Assembly: GCA_015064085.1 (NCBI GenBank)
Contig: SVSX01000008.1
Location: 1-52,689, forward strand
Direction: 5' to 3'
Source: Oscillospiraceae bacterium
GTDB lineage: Bacteria; Bacillota; Clostridia; Oscillospirales; CAG-272
DNA: 52,689 nucleotides
The notes beneath the pieces were generated by a model. The model searched no databases, was not told where the DNA came from, and saw only the letters and a program-made list of their open reading frames with translations. Positions 15,499-24,470 of this stretch are shown here, one piece after another. The translations under genes and the position numbers were made by a program. Position 1 is the first letter of the stretch, and the number at the start of each line of letters is the position of its first letter.

Positions 15499-16983
15499 TC
15501 ACTTATGATAAAGTTTTTTTGTTTGATAAATCGGCTCACAGGTGAGATTAATTCCGAGCTTTCTGTAAATATCCTTGTCAACGTTTGAAACAATAACGCT
15601 CGTATGTGCCTCACAGCCCTGAAGCTTTGGAAGCTGCTCCATTGCAAGCGCAGCCATAGGATTGGTGGTTGCCGAAATTGCAAGGGCGATAAGTATCTCA
15701 TCTGCGTGGAGTCTCGGGTTGTGATTTCCAAGAGTCTCTACCTTCAGCTTCTGAACAGGTTCAACAACAACGGGCGGTATAAGCAGAAATTCATCATTTA
15801 TGCCGCCAAGCTTTTTGAGAGCATTGAGAAGCGCCGCCGCGGATGCGCCGAGAAGGGAAGAGGTCTTACCCGTTACGATAGAACCGTCGGGTAGCTCGAT
15901 AGCTGTTGCGGGAGCGCCTGTTGCAGCCGCTTTTCCGAGAGATGCCGCAACGACCGCGCGGAAGCTTGTGTCTATACCTGCCTGATTCATAATAAGCTCG
16001 GCTTTATAGACCTCCTCTGCGTTTGCAAGTCCCTTTTGCTTCTTGCAAAGTGCATCGTAATATCTTCTTACTATCTCCATTTTGGAAGCTTCGCAGGTCA
16101 CCTCGTCGTCAACGATGCAGTATCCAACCATATTAACGCCCATATCTGTGGGAGATTTGTAAGGGCACTCGCCGTATATCTTCTCAAACATTGCCTTGAC
16201 AACGGGGAAGATCTCGATATCTCTGTTATAGTTTACAGCCTTTATTCCGTACGCGTCAAGGTGGAAGGGGTCGATCATATTGACGTCATTAAGGTCGACT
16301 GTCGCTGCTTCGTAAGCAACGTTTACAGGATGCTTGAGCGGAATATTCCATATGGGGAATGTTTCAAACTTTGCGTATCCTGCCTTGATTCCGCGCTTAT
16401 TGTCGTGATAAAGCTGAGAGAGACAGGTCGCCATTTTGCCGCTTCCCGGACCTGGGGCAGTGACGACTACGAGGGAGCGAGATGTCTCAATATAATCATT
16501 CTTACCGTATCCGTCTTCACTGACTATGTGCTTGATATTTGTGGGATATCCCTCTATAGGGTAGTGTTTATATACCTTAACGCCAAGGTTTTTAAGGCGG
16601 GTTATAAACTTGTCCGCCGCGGGTTGTTGCGTATAGTGGGTGATAACTACGCCACCAACGCAAAGACCGATATCGGTAAACGCGTCTATGAGCCTGAGTG
16701 CGTCAAGGTCATATGAAATGCCAAGGTCGCCTCTTATTTTATTCTGAACGATCGCTACAGCCGAAACGACAATGATGATCTCAGCCTCATCCTTGAGGTT
16801 GAGGAGCATTTTTATTTTACTGTCGGGCTTGAAGCCGGGGAGGACGCGTGACGCATGAAAATCGTCAAAGAGCTTACCTCCGAATTCAAGATAAAGCTTG
16901 CCTCCAAATCCCGATATTCTTTCAAGGATCTTTTCAGACTGAAGCTGAATATATTTATCGTTATCAAAGCCAATTTTAGACAT
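15499..16983 (-). CDS. DUF1846 domain-containing protein
   Basis: The 494-residue protein is a full-length DUF1846 member, a family widespread in Firmicutes. The opening KIGFDNDKYIQLQSEKILER, the FGGKLFDDFHASRVLPGF segment and VVTAPGPGSGKMATCLSQLY, with a P-loop-like GPGSGK, are all present, as is the later EVTCEASKMEIVRRYY region. The nucleotide-loop-like motif suggests binding of a phosphate-containing ligand, but no reaction is established. The gene has its own promoter at 17032-17060 and is monocistronic. GAGGTGCTAAA precedes the ATG. Confidence 0.9.
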   Translation of the reverse strand: MSKIGFDNDKYIQLQSEKILERISGFGGKLYLEFGGKLFDDFHASRVLPGFKPDSKIKMLLNLKDEAEIIIVVSAVAIVQNKIRGDLGISYDLDALRLIDAFTDIGLCVGGVVITHYTQQPAADKFITRLKNLGVKVYKHYPIEGYPTNIKHIVSEDGYGKNDYIETSRSLVVVTAPGPGSGKMATCLSQLYHDNKRGIKAGYAKFETFPIWNIPLKHPVNVAYEAATVDLNDVNMIDPFHLDAYGIKAVNYNRDIEIFPVVKAMFEKIYGECPYKSPTDMGVNMVGYCIVDDEVTCEASKMEIVRRYYDALCKKQKGLANAEEVYKAELIMNQAGIDTSFRAVVAASLGKAAATGAPATAIELPDGSIVTGKTSSLLGASAAALLNALKKLGGINDEFLLIPPVVVEPVQKLKVETLGNHNPRLHADEILIALAISATTNPMAALAMEQLPKLQGCEAHTSVIVSNVDKDIYRKLGINLTCEPIYQTKKLYHK

Positions 16984-17031
16984 TTTAGCACCTCAGCAAA
17001 TTATTTTGAATAAAACAGTCCAACTATATAT

Positions 17032-17060
17032 ATTTTAATACATTTTTAGATATTATTCAA
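17032..17060 (-). promoter_or_regulatory. Promoter of the DUF1846 gene
   Basis: On the minus strand TTGAAT (17060-17055), a 17-base spacer and TAAAAT (17037-17032) lie about 50 bases before the start codon. Confidence 0.65.
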
Positions 17061-17107
17061 GATGTATTTCAATTTATTTTCAAAATTATTTAATTTTTTA
17101 TTATATA

Positions 17108-17163
17108 TTGTCAAATTATGCATCGCGGCATATTCTGTTAAAGGAAGAGCAATACCTGCTCTT
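17108..17163 (+). promoter_or_regulatory. Candidate promoter and leader hairpin of the poly-cysteine protein gene
   Basis: TTGTCA (17108-17113), a 17-base spacer and TATTCT (17131-17136) form a weak promoter. In the short leader AAGAGCA (17145-17151) pairs with TGCTCTT (17157-17163) around a five-base loop and is followed by a T-rich stretch and the AAGGAGG site, so the hairpin might act as a weak attenuator. This is a low-confidence reading. Confidence 0.4.
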
Positions 17164-17189
17164 GAAATTTTTAAGGAGGAACAGGCATT

Positions 17190-18041
17190 ATGGCAGATAA
17201 TAAATACTCTTGTTGTAATCCTCAGGGCGGATCGTCACCACGGAATGAAATGGTGTGCATTGAAACAAACCGTATTCTCGACTCGTGCCGCGACAGGGAT
17301 TGCTTTGAGGACGTAAAGGTTATACTCACCGATTTTGGAAACGATATAATCAACAGAACGACCAATGTCAGAGCAAAGAATGCGTGTATAAGCTGGACCT
17401 ATATCGGTATCGATCCCGTTAAGTTCAACAGAGGATTTTATTCGGTAACAATAAAGTTTTATGTCAAGATCACCTTTGAGGCGTGTCTTTGCGGCGGTCG
17501 CAGTCAGGAATTTGAGGGAGTTGCCGTTCTTGAAAAGAAGGTCATACTTTACGGAAGCGAAAGCAACGTAAGCATCTTTAAGAGCAATCCCGACGCATCT
17601 GACTATTGCGCTCTGCCCGAGCCCTGCTGTGCGGGAAAGAATGTTCCCATAGCGATAGTTGAGGTAGTTGACCCGATAATTCTCGGTACAAAGATACGTG
17701 AGCCGGGAGATAACTGTTGCTGTTGTTGCTGTTGTTGCGGAGATATCCCCGATCACGTTGTAGCGGGAATATCGGGTACACTCAACGACTGTGGAAGTGA
17801 GGACAGATATCTTACCGTTTCGATCGGAATATTCTCGGTGGTGAGAATAGTACGTCCCGCTCAATACCTTATCAATGCTACCGAATACTGTGTACCTGAT
17901 AAGGAATGTATAGCGGCAGAGGATGATAACCCCTGCAGTCTTTTCAGAAGTATGGATTTTCCGACCTCTGAATTTTGCCCTCCGTCATATTCGCATCACC
18001 GCGACAACGACAAGGGCGGAAAATGCTCCTGCCAGAGCTGA
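17190..18041 (+). CDS. Cysteine-rich protein with an eight-cysteine run
   Basis: The 283-residue product has 26 cysteines and no signal peptide or membrane helix. It opens with CCNPQGG, has two beta-rich parts (about 40-130 and 155-235) that look like related halves around VKFYVKITFEACLCGG and VSIGIFSVVRI, and between them a run of eight cysteines (176-183). The run uses alternating TGT and TGC codons, so it is not a simple nucleotide repeat. The ends are CSLFRSMDFP and a His/Asp/Lys/Cys tail. I believe similar proteins are widespread in Clostridia as conserved hypotheticals, but no function is established. Possible roles are metal or thiol storage, or a disulfide-crosslinked layer such as a spore coat; both are inference. 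The gene has a strong AAGGAGG site and its own terminator. Confidence 0.85.
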   Translation: MADNKYSCCNPQGGSSPRNEMVCIETNRILDSCRDRDCFEDVKVILTDFGNDIINRTTNVRAKNACISWTYIGIDPVKFNRGFYSVTIKFYVKITFEACLCGGRSQEFEGVAVLEKKVILYGSESNVSIFKSNPDASDYCALPEPCCAGKNVPIAIVEVVDPIILGTKIREPGDNCCCCCCCCGDIPDHVVAGISGTLNDCGSEDRYLTVSIGIFSVVRIVRPAQYLINATEYCVPDKECIAAEDDNPCSLFRSMDFPTSEFCPPSYSHHRDNDKGGKCSCQS

Positions 18042-18057
18042 TACAATATCAAATCAA

Positions 18058-18092
18058 AAGGCTGTCGCTTGTAGATATATGGCGACAGCCTT
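18058..18092. terminator. Bidirectional intrinsic terminator
   Basis: AAGGCTGTCGC (18058-18068) pairs with GCGACAGCCTT (18082-18092). It lies between the poly-cysteine gene (+) and clpX (-) and contains the recurrent GGCTGTC core. Confidence 0.85.
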
Positions 18093-18098
18093 AGTGTT

Positions 18099-19427
18099 TT
18101 ATTCCAGCTCTCCCGCGATCTTGACCTCGTCGAGAAGAAGCTCTTTTCTTATGACGGTAGGCTCTGCGATACCCTTAACACAGTCCTCGGTTATGGTTAC
18201 CTCAACTATATCCTTTTCGGAGGGGATCTCGTACATTATCTTCATCATAAGCTTTTCCATAATAGAGCGAAGTCCTCGAGCGCCTGTGTTGCGCTTGATC
18301 GCCATAGCGGCGACCTCGTGAAGTGCCTCATCGGTGAAATGAAGCTCGACTCCGTCCATTTCAAACAGCTTTATATACTGCTTAATGATCGAGCTCTTAG
18401 GCTCACTAAGAATTCTTACAAGCGCGTCCTCGTCAAGATCACTGAGAGCGACCGTTACGGGAATACGTCCCACAAGCTCGGGAATAAGACCGAACTTTAC
18501 TATATCGTGGGGCTCAACGTCCTTGAAAATATCAGATGTCTTTCTCTCGCTCTTCTTGGATATATTGCCAGAGAAGCCTATAGTCTGGCTTCCTTGACGT
18601 TTTTCAATGATCTTATCAAGACCCTCGAAAGCTCCACCACATATAAACAGGATATTTTCAGTGTTGATCTGAATAAATTCCTGATTGGGGTGCTTTCTTC
18701 CACCCTGAGGAGGAACGTTAGCGACCGTACCCTCAAGTATTTTCAAAAGTGCCTGCTGTACGCCTTCACCAGATACGTCACGGGTAATGGAGCGATTTTC
18801 GCTTTTTCTCGCGATTTTGTCGATCTCATCTATATAGATGATACCGCGCTCAGCAAGCTCAACGTCGTAATCAGCCGCCTGAATGAGTCTCAGAAGGATA
18901 TTTTCCACGTCCTCGCCTACGTAACCTGCCTCGGTGAGGGTGGTAGCGTCCGCGATAGCAAAAGGTACTTTAAGGGATTTTGAGAGTGTTTGAGCGAGAT
19001 AGGTCTTTCCAACACCCGTAGGTCCGATAAGCAGCACGTTGCTCTTATGGAGATTGACCTCGTCGGAAGGCTCTCCATTGTCGTGCTTTTGATTCTTTCC
19101 TGCCTGCTTGTAAAGTATTCTTTTGTAGTGATTATAAACGGCAACCGAGAGAGCAATCTTTGCCTCATCCTGACCGATAACGTACTCGTCAAGGGTTTTC
19201 TTTATCTCCATAGGCTTGGGAAGGGAAGTGATCGACATTCCGTCAAGCTCGGAGCTTACCGCTGTATTTTCATAAATAAGTTGTTCACAAGCGTCTACGC
19301 AAAAATCGCATATATAAATTCCTGTGGGGGAAGGGATCAGGAAATTGACCTGATTTTCCTTCCTCCCACAGAAAGAACAATATCTCGAGCCTGCATAAAC
19401 ACCGTCTCTTGTGCTGTTGTTCGACAT
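18099..19427 (-). CDS. clpX: ATP-dependent Clp protease ATP-binding subunit ClpX
   Basis: ClpX (442 aa) is the hexameric unfoldase that feeds substrates to ClpP. The N-terminal zinc-binding domain has the four cysteines CSFC and CDFCVDAC. The AAA+ core shows Walker A GPTGVGKT, Walker [10 protein letters not shown], the pore loop GYVGEDVEN, and the [11 protein letters not shown] sensor 2 region. The IGF loop that docks ClpP is visible in SQTIGFSG. It is the last gene of tig-clpP-clpX on the minus strand, 27 bases after clpP. The lon gene that often follows in Firmicutes is absent here. Confidence 0.97.
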   Translation of the reverse strand: MSNNSTRDGVYAGSRYCSFCGRKENQVNFLIPSPTGIYICDFCVDACEQLIYENTAVSSELDGMSITSLPKPMEIKKTLDEYVIGQDEAKIALSVAVYNHYKRILYKQAGKNQKHDNGEPSDEVNLHKSNVLLIGPTGVGKTYLAQTLSKSLKVPFAIADATTLTEAGYVGEDVENILLRLIQAADYDVELAERGIIYIDEIDKIARKSENRSITRDVSGEGVQQALLKILEGTVANVPPQGGRKHPNQEFIQINTENILFICGGAFEGLDKIIEKRQGSQTIGFSGNISKKSERKTSDIFKDVEPHDIVKFGLIPELVGRIPVTVALSDLDEDALVRILSEPKSSIIKQYIKLFEMDGVELHFTDEALHEVAAMAIKRNTGARGLRSIMEKLMMKIMYEIPSEKDIVEVTITEDCVKGIAEPTVIRKELLLDEVKIAGELE

Positions 19428-19454
19428 TGGATATCCTTTCAGTATAAAAGTCGG

Positions 19455-20066
19455 TTATGCTCTTTTATCAATTATTCTGTCGATAAGTCCGTAATCAAGA
19501 GCCTGCTTAGCCGTCATAAAGTTGTCTCGTTCGGTATCCCTTGCGATTTCCTCTATTGACCTTCCCGTATTCTCTGCAAGAATTCTGTTGAGGTTATCCC
19601 TTGTGCGGAGAATAAGGTCTGCCTGAATCTTGATATCGGTCGCCTGACCTCTTGCGCCTCCGAGAGGCTGGTGGATCATTATTTCACTGTTTGGGAGAGC
19701 TATTCGCTTACCCTTAGTACCCGCGGAAAGAAGGAATGCACCCATACTTGCCGCCATACCTATGCAGATGGTGGAAACGTCACATTTCACGTAGTTCATC
19801 GTGTCGTAGATCGCCATACCTGCCGTAACAGAGCCGCCGGGGCTATTGATATAGAACTCGATATCCTTATCCGGATCTTGCGCCTCAAGAAAGAGCAACT
19901 GAGCAACTACAAGGGAAGCAGTGGCATCATTTACCTCGTCTGACAAGAATATGATCCTGTCATAAAGAAGTCTGGAAAAAATATCGTATGAGCGTTCACC
20001 CTTGCCGGTCTGCTCAACGACCATAGGAACAAGTGCGTTGTACATAGCTTTGTCGTAGTTGAACAT
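19455..20066 (-). CDS. clpP: ATP-dependent Clp protease proteolytic subunit
   Basis: ClpP (203 aa) is the serine protease chamber. The catalytic triad is Ser107 (GMAASMGA), His132 (IMIHQPLGG) and Asp181 (DTERDNF). [13 protein letters not shown] is the substrate-binding strand. The start ATG at 20066 follows TTGGAGGTAATTTATTA. It lies 47 bases after tig without a terminator. Confidence 0.97.
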   Translation of the reverse strand: MFNYDKAMYNALVPMVVEQTGKGERSYDIFSRLLYDRIIFLSDEVNDATASLVVAQLLFLEAQDPDKDIEFYINSPGGSVTAGMAIYDTMNYVKCDVSTICIGMAASMGAFLLSAGTKGKRIALPNSEIMIHQPLGGARGQATDIKIQADLILRTRDNLNRILAENTGRSIEEIARDTERDNFMTAKQALDYGLIDRIIDKRA

Positions 20067-20113
20067 TAATAAATTACCTCCAAATTTGTGCGTAAGTCGG
20101 AATAAGTATTAAC

Positions 20114-21397
20114 TTATTTTGTTGTGATGACCGCCTTTTCGCGAACGAGCTCCATAGCCTTCTTGACCTTCATATCCTCAGCGATAGCTGCGGAGTCTAT
20201 GCTTGCCTTTACCTGATCGAGCTCAACGCCGTAAGCTTCAGCGATGGATTTGTATTCCTCCTCGATGTCAGCCTCTGTTGCCTCGATATTCTCAAGAGCT
20301 GCGATCTTCTCAAGAGCGAGTCTTGCCTTGACCTGACGCTCTGCCTGAGGTCTCATCTGAGCGCGGAGTGCATCAAGATCAAGTCCTGTGTACTTGAAGT
20401 ATGTCTTGAGGTCGAGACCTTGCATACGGAGTCTGTTGTCGTAGTCGCGAACGAAGTTCTCGGTCTCAGCAACGAACATAGGCTCGGGAATGTCAGCCTC
20501 AAGCTTTTCAATGAGAGCTTCCATGAGCTTATCCTCAACAGCTCTCTCAGCCTCATTTTCATGTCTCTTTTCGATTTTTGCCTTAAGATCTGCCTTATAT
20601 TCAGCGAATGTATCAAATTCGGAAACATCCTTAGCAAAATCATCATCAAGCTCGGGAAGCTCAACCTTTGTGATAGCGTGGATCTTTACCTTGAATACTG
20701 CTTCCTTACCTGCGAGCTCTTCTGCGTGATACTCGGTGGGGAAGGTTACGTTTACGTCGAATTCCTCGTCGATGCTCTTACCGGCAACCTGCTCCTCAAA
20801 TCCGGGAATGAAAGAGCCTGAGCCAAGCTTGAGCGCATAGTCTGTACCCTTGCCGCCCTCAAAAGCAACTCCGTCACAAAAGCCCTCAAAATCGATAACC
20901 GCAGTGTCGCCCATCTCAGCGGGACGGTCGGTTACTTCGATCTCTCTGGAGTTTCTCTCTCTTACGAGCTCGATCTCCTTGTCAACATCCTCATCAGTTA
21001 CAGCGGCAACTTCTTTTTCAACCTCGATACCTGCATAATCCTTGATCTCAACCTCAGGCTTCACATATACCTTTGCGGAAAGAACGAGTCCGTTGTCATC
21101 AAGAGAAACAACGTCAAACTCGGGCTGACCTACAGTCTCGAGAGCAGCTTCCTTAACAGCCTCGGAGTAAGCGTCGGGAATAAGATCGTTGATTGCATCC
21201 TCATAGAAGATACCTGCGCCGTACATCTTCTCGATAATAGCGCGGGGAGCTTTACCCTTTCTGAAGCCGGGAACGTTAATGTTCTTAGCCTTCTGACGGA
21301 AAACCTTGGTTACCGCCTCATCAAAGGTTGCTTTATCTACAGAGAACTGCAGCTCATACCTGTTTTTTTCGATTACTTCAGATTTTGTTAAACTCAT
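20114..21397 (-). CDS. tig: Trigger factor
   Basis: Trigger factor (427 aa) is the ribosome-bound chaperone and prolyl isomerase. The ribosome-docking signature is conserved as GFRKGKAPRA (about 42-51). The FKBP-like domain (about 150-240, DFEGFCDGVAFEGG to FPTEYHAEELAGKEA) and the helical C-terminal arms follow. Unlike many family members it is rich in acidic residues in the C-terminal arms, which is common in Clostridia. GGAGGTTTAAACAAA precedes the ATG. First gene of the tig-clpP-clpX operon. Confidence 0.97.
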   Translation of the reverse strand: MSLTKSEVIEKNRYELQFSVDKATFDEAVTKVFRQKAKNINVPGFRKGKAPRAIIEKMYGAGIFYEDAINDLIPDAYSEAVKEAALETVGQPEFDVVSLDDNGLVLSAKVYVKPEVEIKDYAGIEVEKEVAAVTDEDVDKEIELVRERNSREIEVTDRPAEMGDTAVIDFEGFCDGVAFEGGKGTDYALKLGSGSFIPGFEEQVAGKSIDEEFDVNVTFPTEYHAEELAGKEAVFKVKIHAITKVELPELDDDFAKDVSEFDTFAEYKADLKAKIEKRHENEAERAVEDKLMEALIEKLEADIPEPMFVAETENFVRDYDNRLRMQGLDLKTYFKYTGLDLDALRAQMRPQAERQVKARLALEKIAALENIEATEADIEEEYKSIAEAYGVELDQVKASIDSAAIAEDMKVKKAMELVREKAVITTK

Positions 21398-21450
21398 TTT
21401 GTTTAAACCTCCAAAAAATTATATATATTATTTTTTTACACACATTATAT

Positions 21451-21479
21451 ATTTTACTTTTTTTATTCGATTTTGTCAA
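21451..21479 (-). promoter_or_regulatory. Promoter of tig-clpP-clpX
   Basis: On the minus strand TTGACA (21479-21474), a 17-base spacer and TAAAAT (21456-21451). I see no CtsR or CIRCE operator, so the operon does not look heat-shock controlled. Confidence 0.7.
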
Positions 21480-21515
21480 TATCATTTTGTAAAAAAGGGC
21501 ATAAATAACAACAAA

Positions 21516-22232
21516 TTATATTAATTTAGGTAAAAATTTAAGATAATCAGCGGAAACCATCGAAAGCTCAACGCCTCTGTGTTCGATTTTTTCGGGAATA
21601 TTATAGCAACCGTGAATATGTCCGAAAAAACAGCGCTTTATTCCGCACTCTATCATTGCGTCAAATGCCGCTTCGTTACAGAAGGAATGCCATATGGGAG
21701 GGAAGTGGAAAAAAGCTAATATTTCTCTGTCGCTATCTCCCCTTATTTTTTTTGCCTCACTCAGCGACATATTGAGTCTTATAGCCTCTCGGTTTACTAT
21801 CTTAGCGAAATCTGTCGGCTGGACAGTGATCTGTGATGATGCGTCGGTGAACCACCCTCTGCTTCCCGCGATTATATAATCCTCAGCCTCAAGGGCATTA
21901 TTATTCAGTATATTCAGTGTTGTAAGATCTTTTTCCTTAAAAAAGCCGTTTAGCTTGGATACGGTTGACCACCAGAAATCGTGATTGCCCTTTGAAATAA
22001 TCTTTTTCCCCGGCAATGAGTCTAAAAACATAAGGTCGTCCTTTGAGTCCTCAAGTGACGATCCCCAAGAGATGTCACCCGCAACGATAACAGTATCCGT
22101 ATCTGTGACGACTGCCTTCCAATTTGTCTCTATTTTTTTTTGATAATCCTTCCATCTGTCACCGAAGGCGTCCATTGCTTTTGATGGATTTGCCACAGAA
22201 AGATGAAGGTCGGAAATTGCGAAAACAGACAT
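21516..22232 (-). CDS. Metallophosphoesterase
   Basis: The 238-residue cytosolic protein is a calcineurin-like phosphoesterase with two metal ions. All motifs are in order: SDLHLS (residues 7-12), VAGDISWG, KGNHDFWW, the ILAFFHFPP segment and FGHIHG. This arrangement, with the DISWG form of the second motif, is common in a conserved Firmicutes group without known substrate. GGGAG precedes the ATG at 22232. It has a short divergent intergenic region shared with the DUF1540 gene. Confidence 0.92.
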   Translation of the reverse strand: MSVFAISDLHLSVANPSKAMDAFGDRWKDYQKKIETNWKAVVTDTDTVIVAGDISWGSSLEDSKDDLMFLDSLPGKKIISKGNHDFWWSTVSKLNGFFKEKDLTTLNILNNNALEAEDYIIAGSRGWFTDASSQITVQPTDFAKIVNREAIRLNMSLSEAKKIRGDSDREILAFFHFPPIWHSFCNEAAFDAMIECGIKRCFFGHIHGCYNIPEKIEHRGVELSMVSADYLKFLPKLI

Positions 22233-22312
22233 AAAAACTCCCTTGCAATTATATGTATCAAACGATCATTTTTAGTTATAATAATAGTATTCCACAAAAG
22301 GAGGAATAAGAA

Positions 22313-22513
22313 ATGGAAGAAAAGAAAAACGACTGCGGATGTACCATAGGCGGTACTCCCAAGCATTACAACAGCGGAATAAGCTGTGACGCAAAAAACT
22401 GTGTATATCACGATTGTGATTGCTACTGCACTGCCGAGAAGATCAACGTCGGTCCGAGAAACGCAACCTGCAGCTCAGAAACAGTTTGCGCAACCTTCAA
22501 GGAAAGAAAGTAA
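22313..22513 (+). CDS. DUF1540 domain Cys-rich small protein
   Basis: The 66-residue protein contains a DUF1540 domain: CDAKNCVYHDCDCYCTAEKI, followed by the end motif C-x6-CATF. There are ten cysteines and no membrane helix. The motif pattern suggests a small metal-binding domain, probably zinc, but no role is established; genes of this kind are frequent in spore-forming Clostridia. AAAGGAGGAATAAGAA before the ATG is a very strong ribosome binding site, and the TATAAT at 22277-22282 (no good -35) is a likely promoter element. Confidence 0.85.
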   Translation: MEEKKNDCGCTIGGTPKHYNSGISCDAKNCVYHDCDCYCTAEKINVGPRNATCSSETVCATFKERK

Positions 22514-22524
22514 CATTCCCGAGA

Positions 22525-22562
22525 ATGGGCTGTCGCATTTTGTGACAGCCCATAATTTTTTT
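22525..22562. terminator. Bidirectional intrinsic terminator
   Basis: ATGGGCTGTC (22525-22534) pairs with GACAGCCCAT (22544-22553), followed by a T run. It serves the DUF1540 gene and thrC, which converge here. It again has the GGCTGTC core. Confidence 0.88.
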
Positions 22563-22564
22563 GA

Positions 22565-24043
22565 TCACATAAATTTATATACGACGTCAAGCATTTCAGA
22601 GGGATCGATAACCTCGCTGAAGTTGACCTTTCTTTCGGTGAGATTGCGAAGAGGATAAGCGATCTCGGTGTTTGTGAGCTCTGAAAGCTGAGCGAGCGCG
22701 TCGGTATCAGAGTCAGCCGCGGTATCGGTTATGGATCTGTAAACGTCTGCGGCAAACTTATAAGGACTTGCGGTCGAGGCAACGATTATCTTCTTGTCAT
22801 CTCCGCTCTCTTTGAGGTATTGCTCTGCGCAATTGAGGGCAACAGAGGTATGTGTATCCGCAAGATATCCGTATTCATTATAGAATTTCTTAACAGTGGC
22901 GGCTGTAGCCGTTTCGTCAGCGCAATAGCCTATGAATGTTTCATTTATTGCAGACCTTGTATCGTTATCTACAGTATATGCGCCCTTTGATGAAAGCTCG
23001 GACATATATCCAGCCGTTTTTTCCTCACCTGCCGCGAAGCAGAGAAGGCGCTCAAGATTGCTGGATATAAGGATATCCATTGAGGGTGACATTGTGGTAT
23101 GGAACTTGCGGTTTCTGTCATAAGTGCCTGTGCGCAGGAATTCCGTGAGCACGTTGTTTTCATTAGAGGCACAGATAAGCTTTGCCAAGGGAAGTCCCAT
23201 AAGCTTTGCGAGATATGCCGCGAAAATATTACCGAAGTTACCTGTGGGAACGCAGACGTTTACTGTCTCACCAAAAGAGATCTCCTTTGCGTTGAGCATA
23301 TCGCAGTATGCCGAAACGTAGTAAACGATCTGAGGAACGAGACGTCCCCAGTTTATCGAGTTAGCGCTTGAAAGAATATAGGAATTGTCGAGGAGCTTCT
23401 TTGCAGCATCCTTATCGGCAAATATCTTCTTAACACCTGTCTGAGCGTCGTCAAAGTTACCTCTGATAGCGTAAACGTTGACGTTATTTCCCGTCTGTGT
23501 AGCCATCTGAAGCTTCTGTACCTTACTTACTCCGTCCACAGGATAGAAGACCATTATCTTTATTCTGTCGATATCCTTATATCCCTCAAGAGCCGCCTTT
23601 CCGGTATCTCCCGAGGTTGCCACGAGAATGAGCGCCGTATTGTCCTCACCTGTCTTCACAAGTGCCTTTGAGAGTAGTCTGGGCATTATCTGGAGCGCCA
23701 TATCCTTAAATGCTGCTGTAGGTCCGTGCCAGAGCTCAAGAGAATAGAGCTTGTCCGTAACCTTACAAAGGGGGGCTGCGCCGCCTCTGAAGGAGTCCTC
23801 AGAGTAAGCCTCCTTGCAGTCTGCAAGAAGCTCATCGTATGTATAATCGGTGAGGTACATTGAGAGTATCTTTGCCGCTCTCTCGGGATATGACATAGCG
23901 CAAAGATCTTCAATATTTTCCCTTGTAAGTGTGGGAATTGCTTCTGGAATAAAAAGACCTCCGTCTGCTGCGAGACCCTGCTTTATAACGACGGCAGAAT
24001 CATATGATTTTTTTGATACGTCTCTTGTGCTGTAGTATTTCAT
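22565..24043 (-). CDS. thrC: Threonine synthase
   Basis: ThrC (492 aa) converts O-phosphohomoserine to threonine with PLP. The opening YYSTRDVSKKSYDSAV and the GLAADGGLFIPE motif are typical of the bacterial class 1 (long) enzyme. The PLP lysine is Lys113 in WHGPTAAFKDMA, and the phosphate loop is ATSGDTGKAA; VPTGNFGN is also intact. I use the ATG at 24043, with AGGAAGG upstream, rather than the longer frame. It is the last gene of an operon that starts with apgM, an enzyme proposed to act as homoserine kinase, so both last steps of threonine synthesis may be encoded together. Confidence 0.96.
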   Translation of the reverse strand: MKYYSTRDVSKKSYDSAVVIKQGLAADGGLFIPEAIPTLTRENIEDLCAMSYPERAAKILSMYLTDYTYDELLADCKEAYSEDSFRGGAAPLCKVTDKLYSLELWHGPTAAFKDMALQIMPRLLSKALVKTGEDNTALILVATSGDTGKAALEGYKDIDRIKIMVFYPVDGVSKVQKLQMATQTGNNVNVYAIRGNFDDAQTGVKKIFADKDAAKKLLDNSYILSSANSINWGRLVPQIVYYVSAYCDMLNAKEISFGETVNVCVPTGNFGNIFAAYLAKLMGLPLAKLICASNENNVLTEFLRTGTYDRNRKFHTTMSPSMDILISSNLERLLCFAAGEEKTAGYMSELSSKGAYTVDNDTRSAINETFIGYCADETATAATVKKFYNEYGYLADTHTSVALNCAEQYLKESGDDKKIIVASTASPYKFAADVYRSITDTAADSDTDALAQLSELTNTEIAYPLRNLTERKVNFSEVIDPSEMLDVVYKFM

Positions 24044-24090
24044 TGTTTTTTCCTTCCTGAAAAGTGCTGTTTTATTTTTTAAATTGGATT

Positions 24091-24468
24091 TCAAGCGCCG
24101 TAAGCGTCTTCAATGTGATTGATCTTCAAGGGCTTTTTGGTGTTTGCGTCTAACCATATCTCAATAACGTCCATTCGAGGCTGTTTCGAAGTTGGCTTTT
24201 GTCTGAGATAGGCTCTCGCCGCTTCAATAAGCCGTGTTCTTTTTGCGTATGTGACCGCGGAGGAGGGAACTGTAAGCTCTATTTTTTCTGCATCGTCCAC
24301 TCTTCGTGTTTTTACCTCAACGAAAAGAATAAATTCCTTATTTTCTGCGACGATATCAAGCTCGTTGTGTGAAAAATGACGGTTTCTTGCGCATATTCTG
24401 AAATGCTTTTTCTTCAGATAACGGGCTGCCGCCTTTTCTCCGATATCTCCTATTTCCTTGGTAGTCAT
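24091..24468 (-). CDS. YraN family protein (UPF0102, endonuclease-like)
   Basis: The 125-residue protein matches the UPF0102/YraN family: GDIGEKAAARYLKKKHF, then the restriction-endonuclease-like core NELDIVAENKEFILFVEVKTRR with D-x-n-E-x-K. The family lies beside rnhB in many bacteria and its cellular role is not known. The ATG at 24468 lies downstream of the rnhB stop with GGAG eight bases before; a TTG at 24474 overlapping the rnhB stop is the alternative. Confidence 0.9.
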   Translation of the reverse strand: MTTKEIGDIGEKAAARYLKKKHFRICARNRHFSHNELDIVAENKEFILFVEVKTRRVDDAEKIELTVPSSAVTYAKRTRLIEAARAYLRQKPTSKQPRMDVIEIWLDANTKKPLKINHIEDAYGA

Positions 24469-24470
24469 TA

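Noticed and set aside
17714-17739. Poly-cysteine run as a slipped microsatellite
   Set aside because: The codons alternate TGT and TGC without a strict short period, and the reading frame continues into well-ordered sequence.
21398-21515. CIRCE or CtsR operator upstream of tig-clpP-clpX
   Set aside because: Neither the CIRCE inverted repeat nor the CtsR heptad repeat is present.
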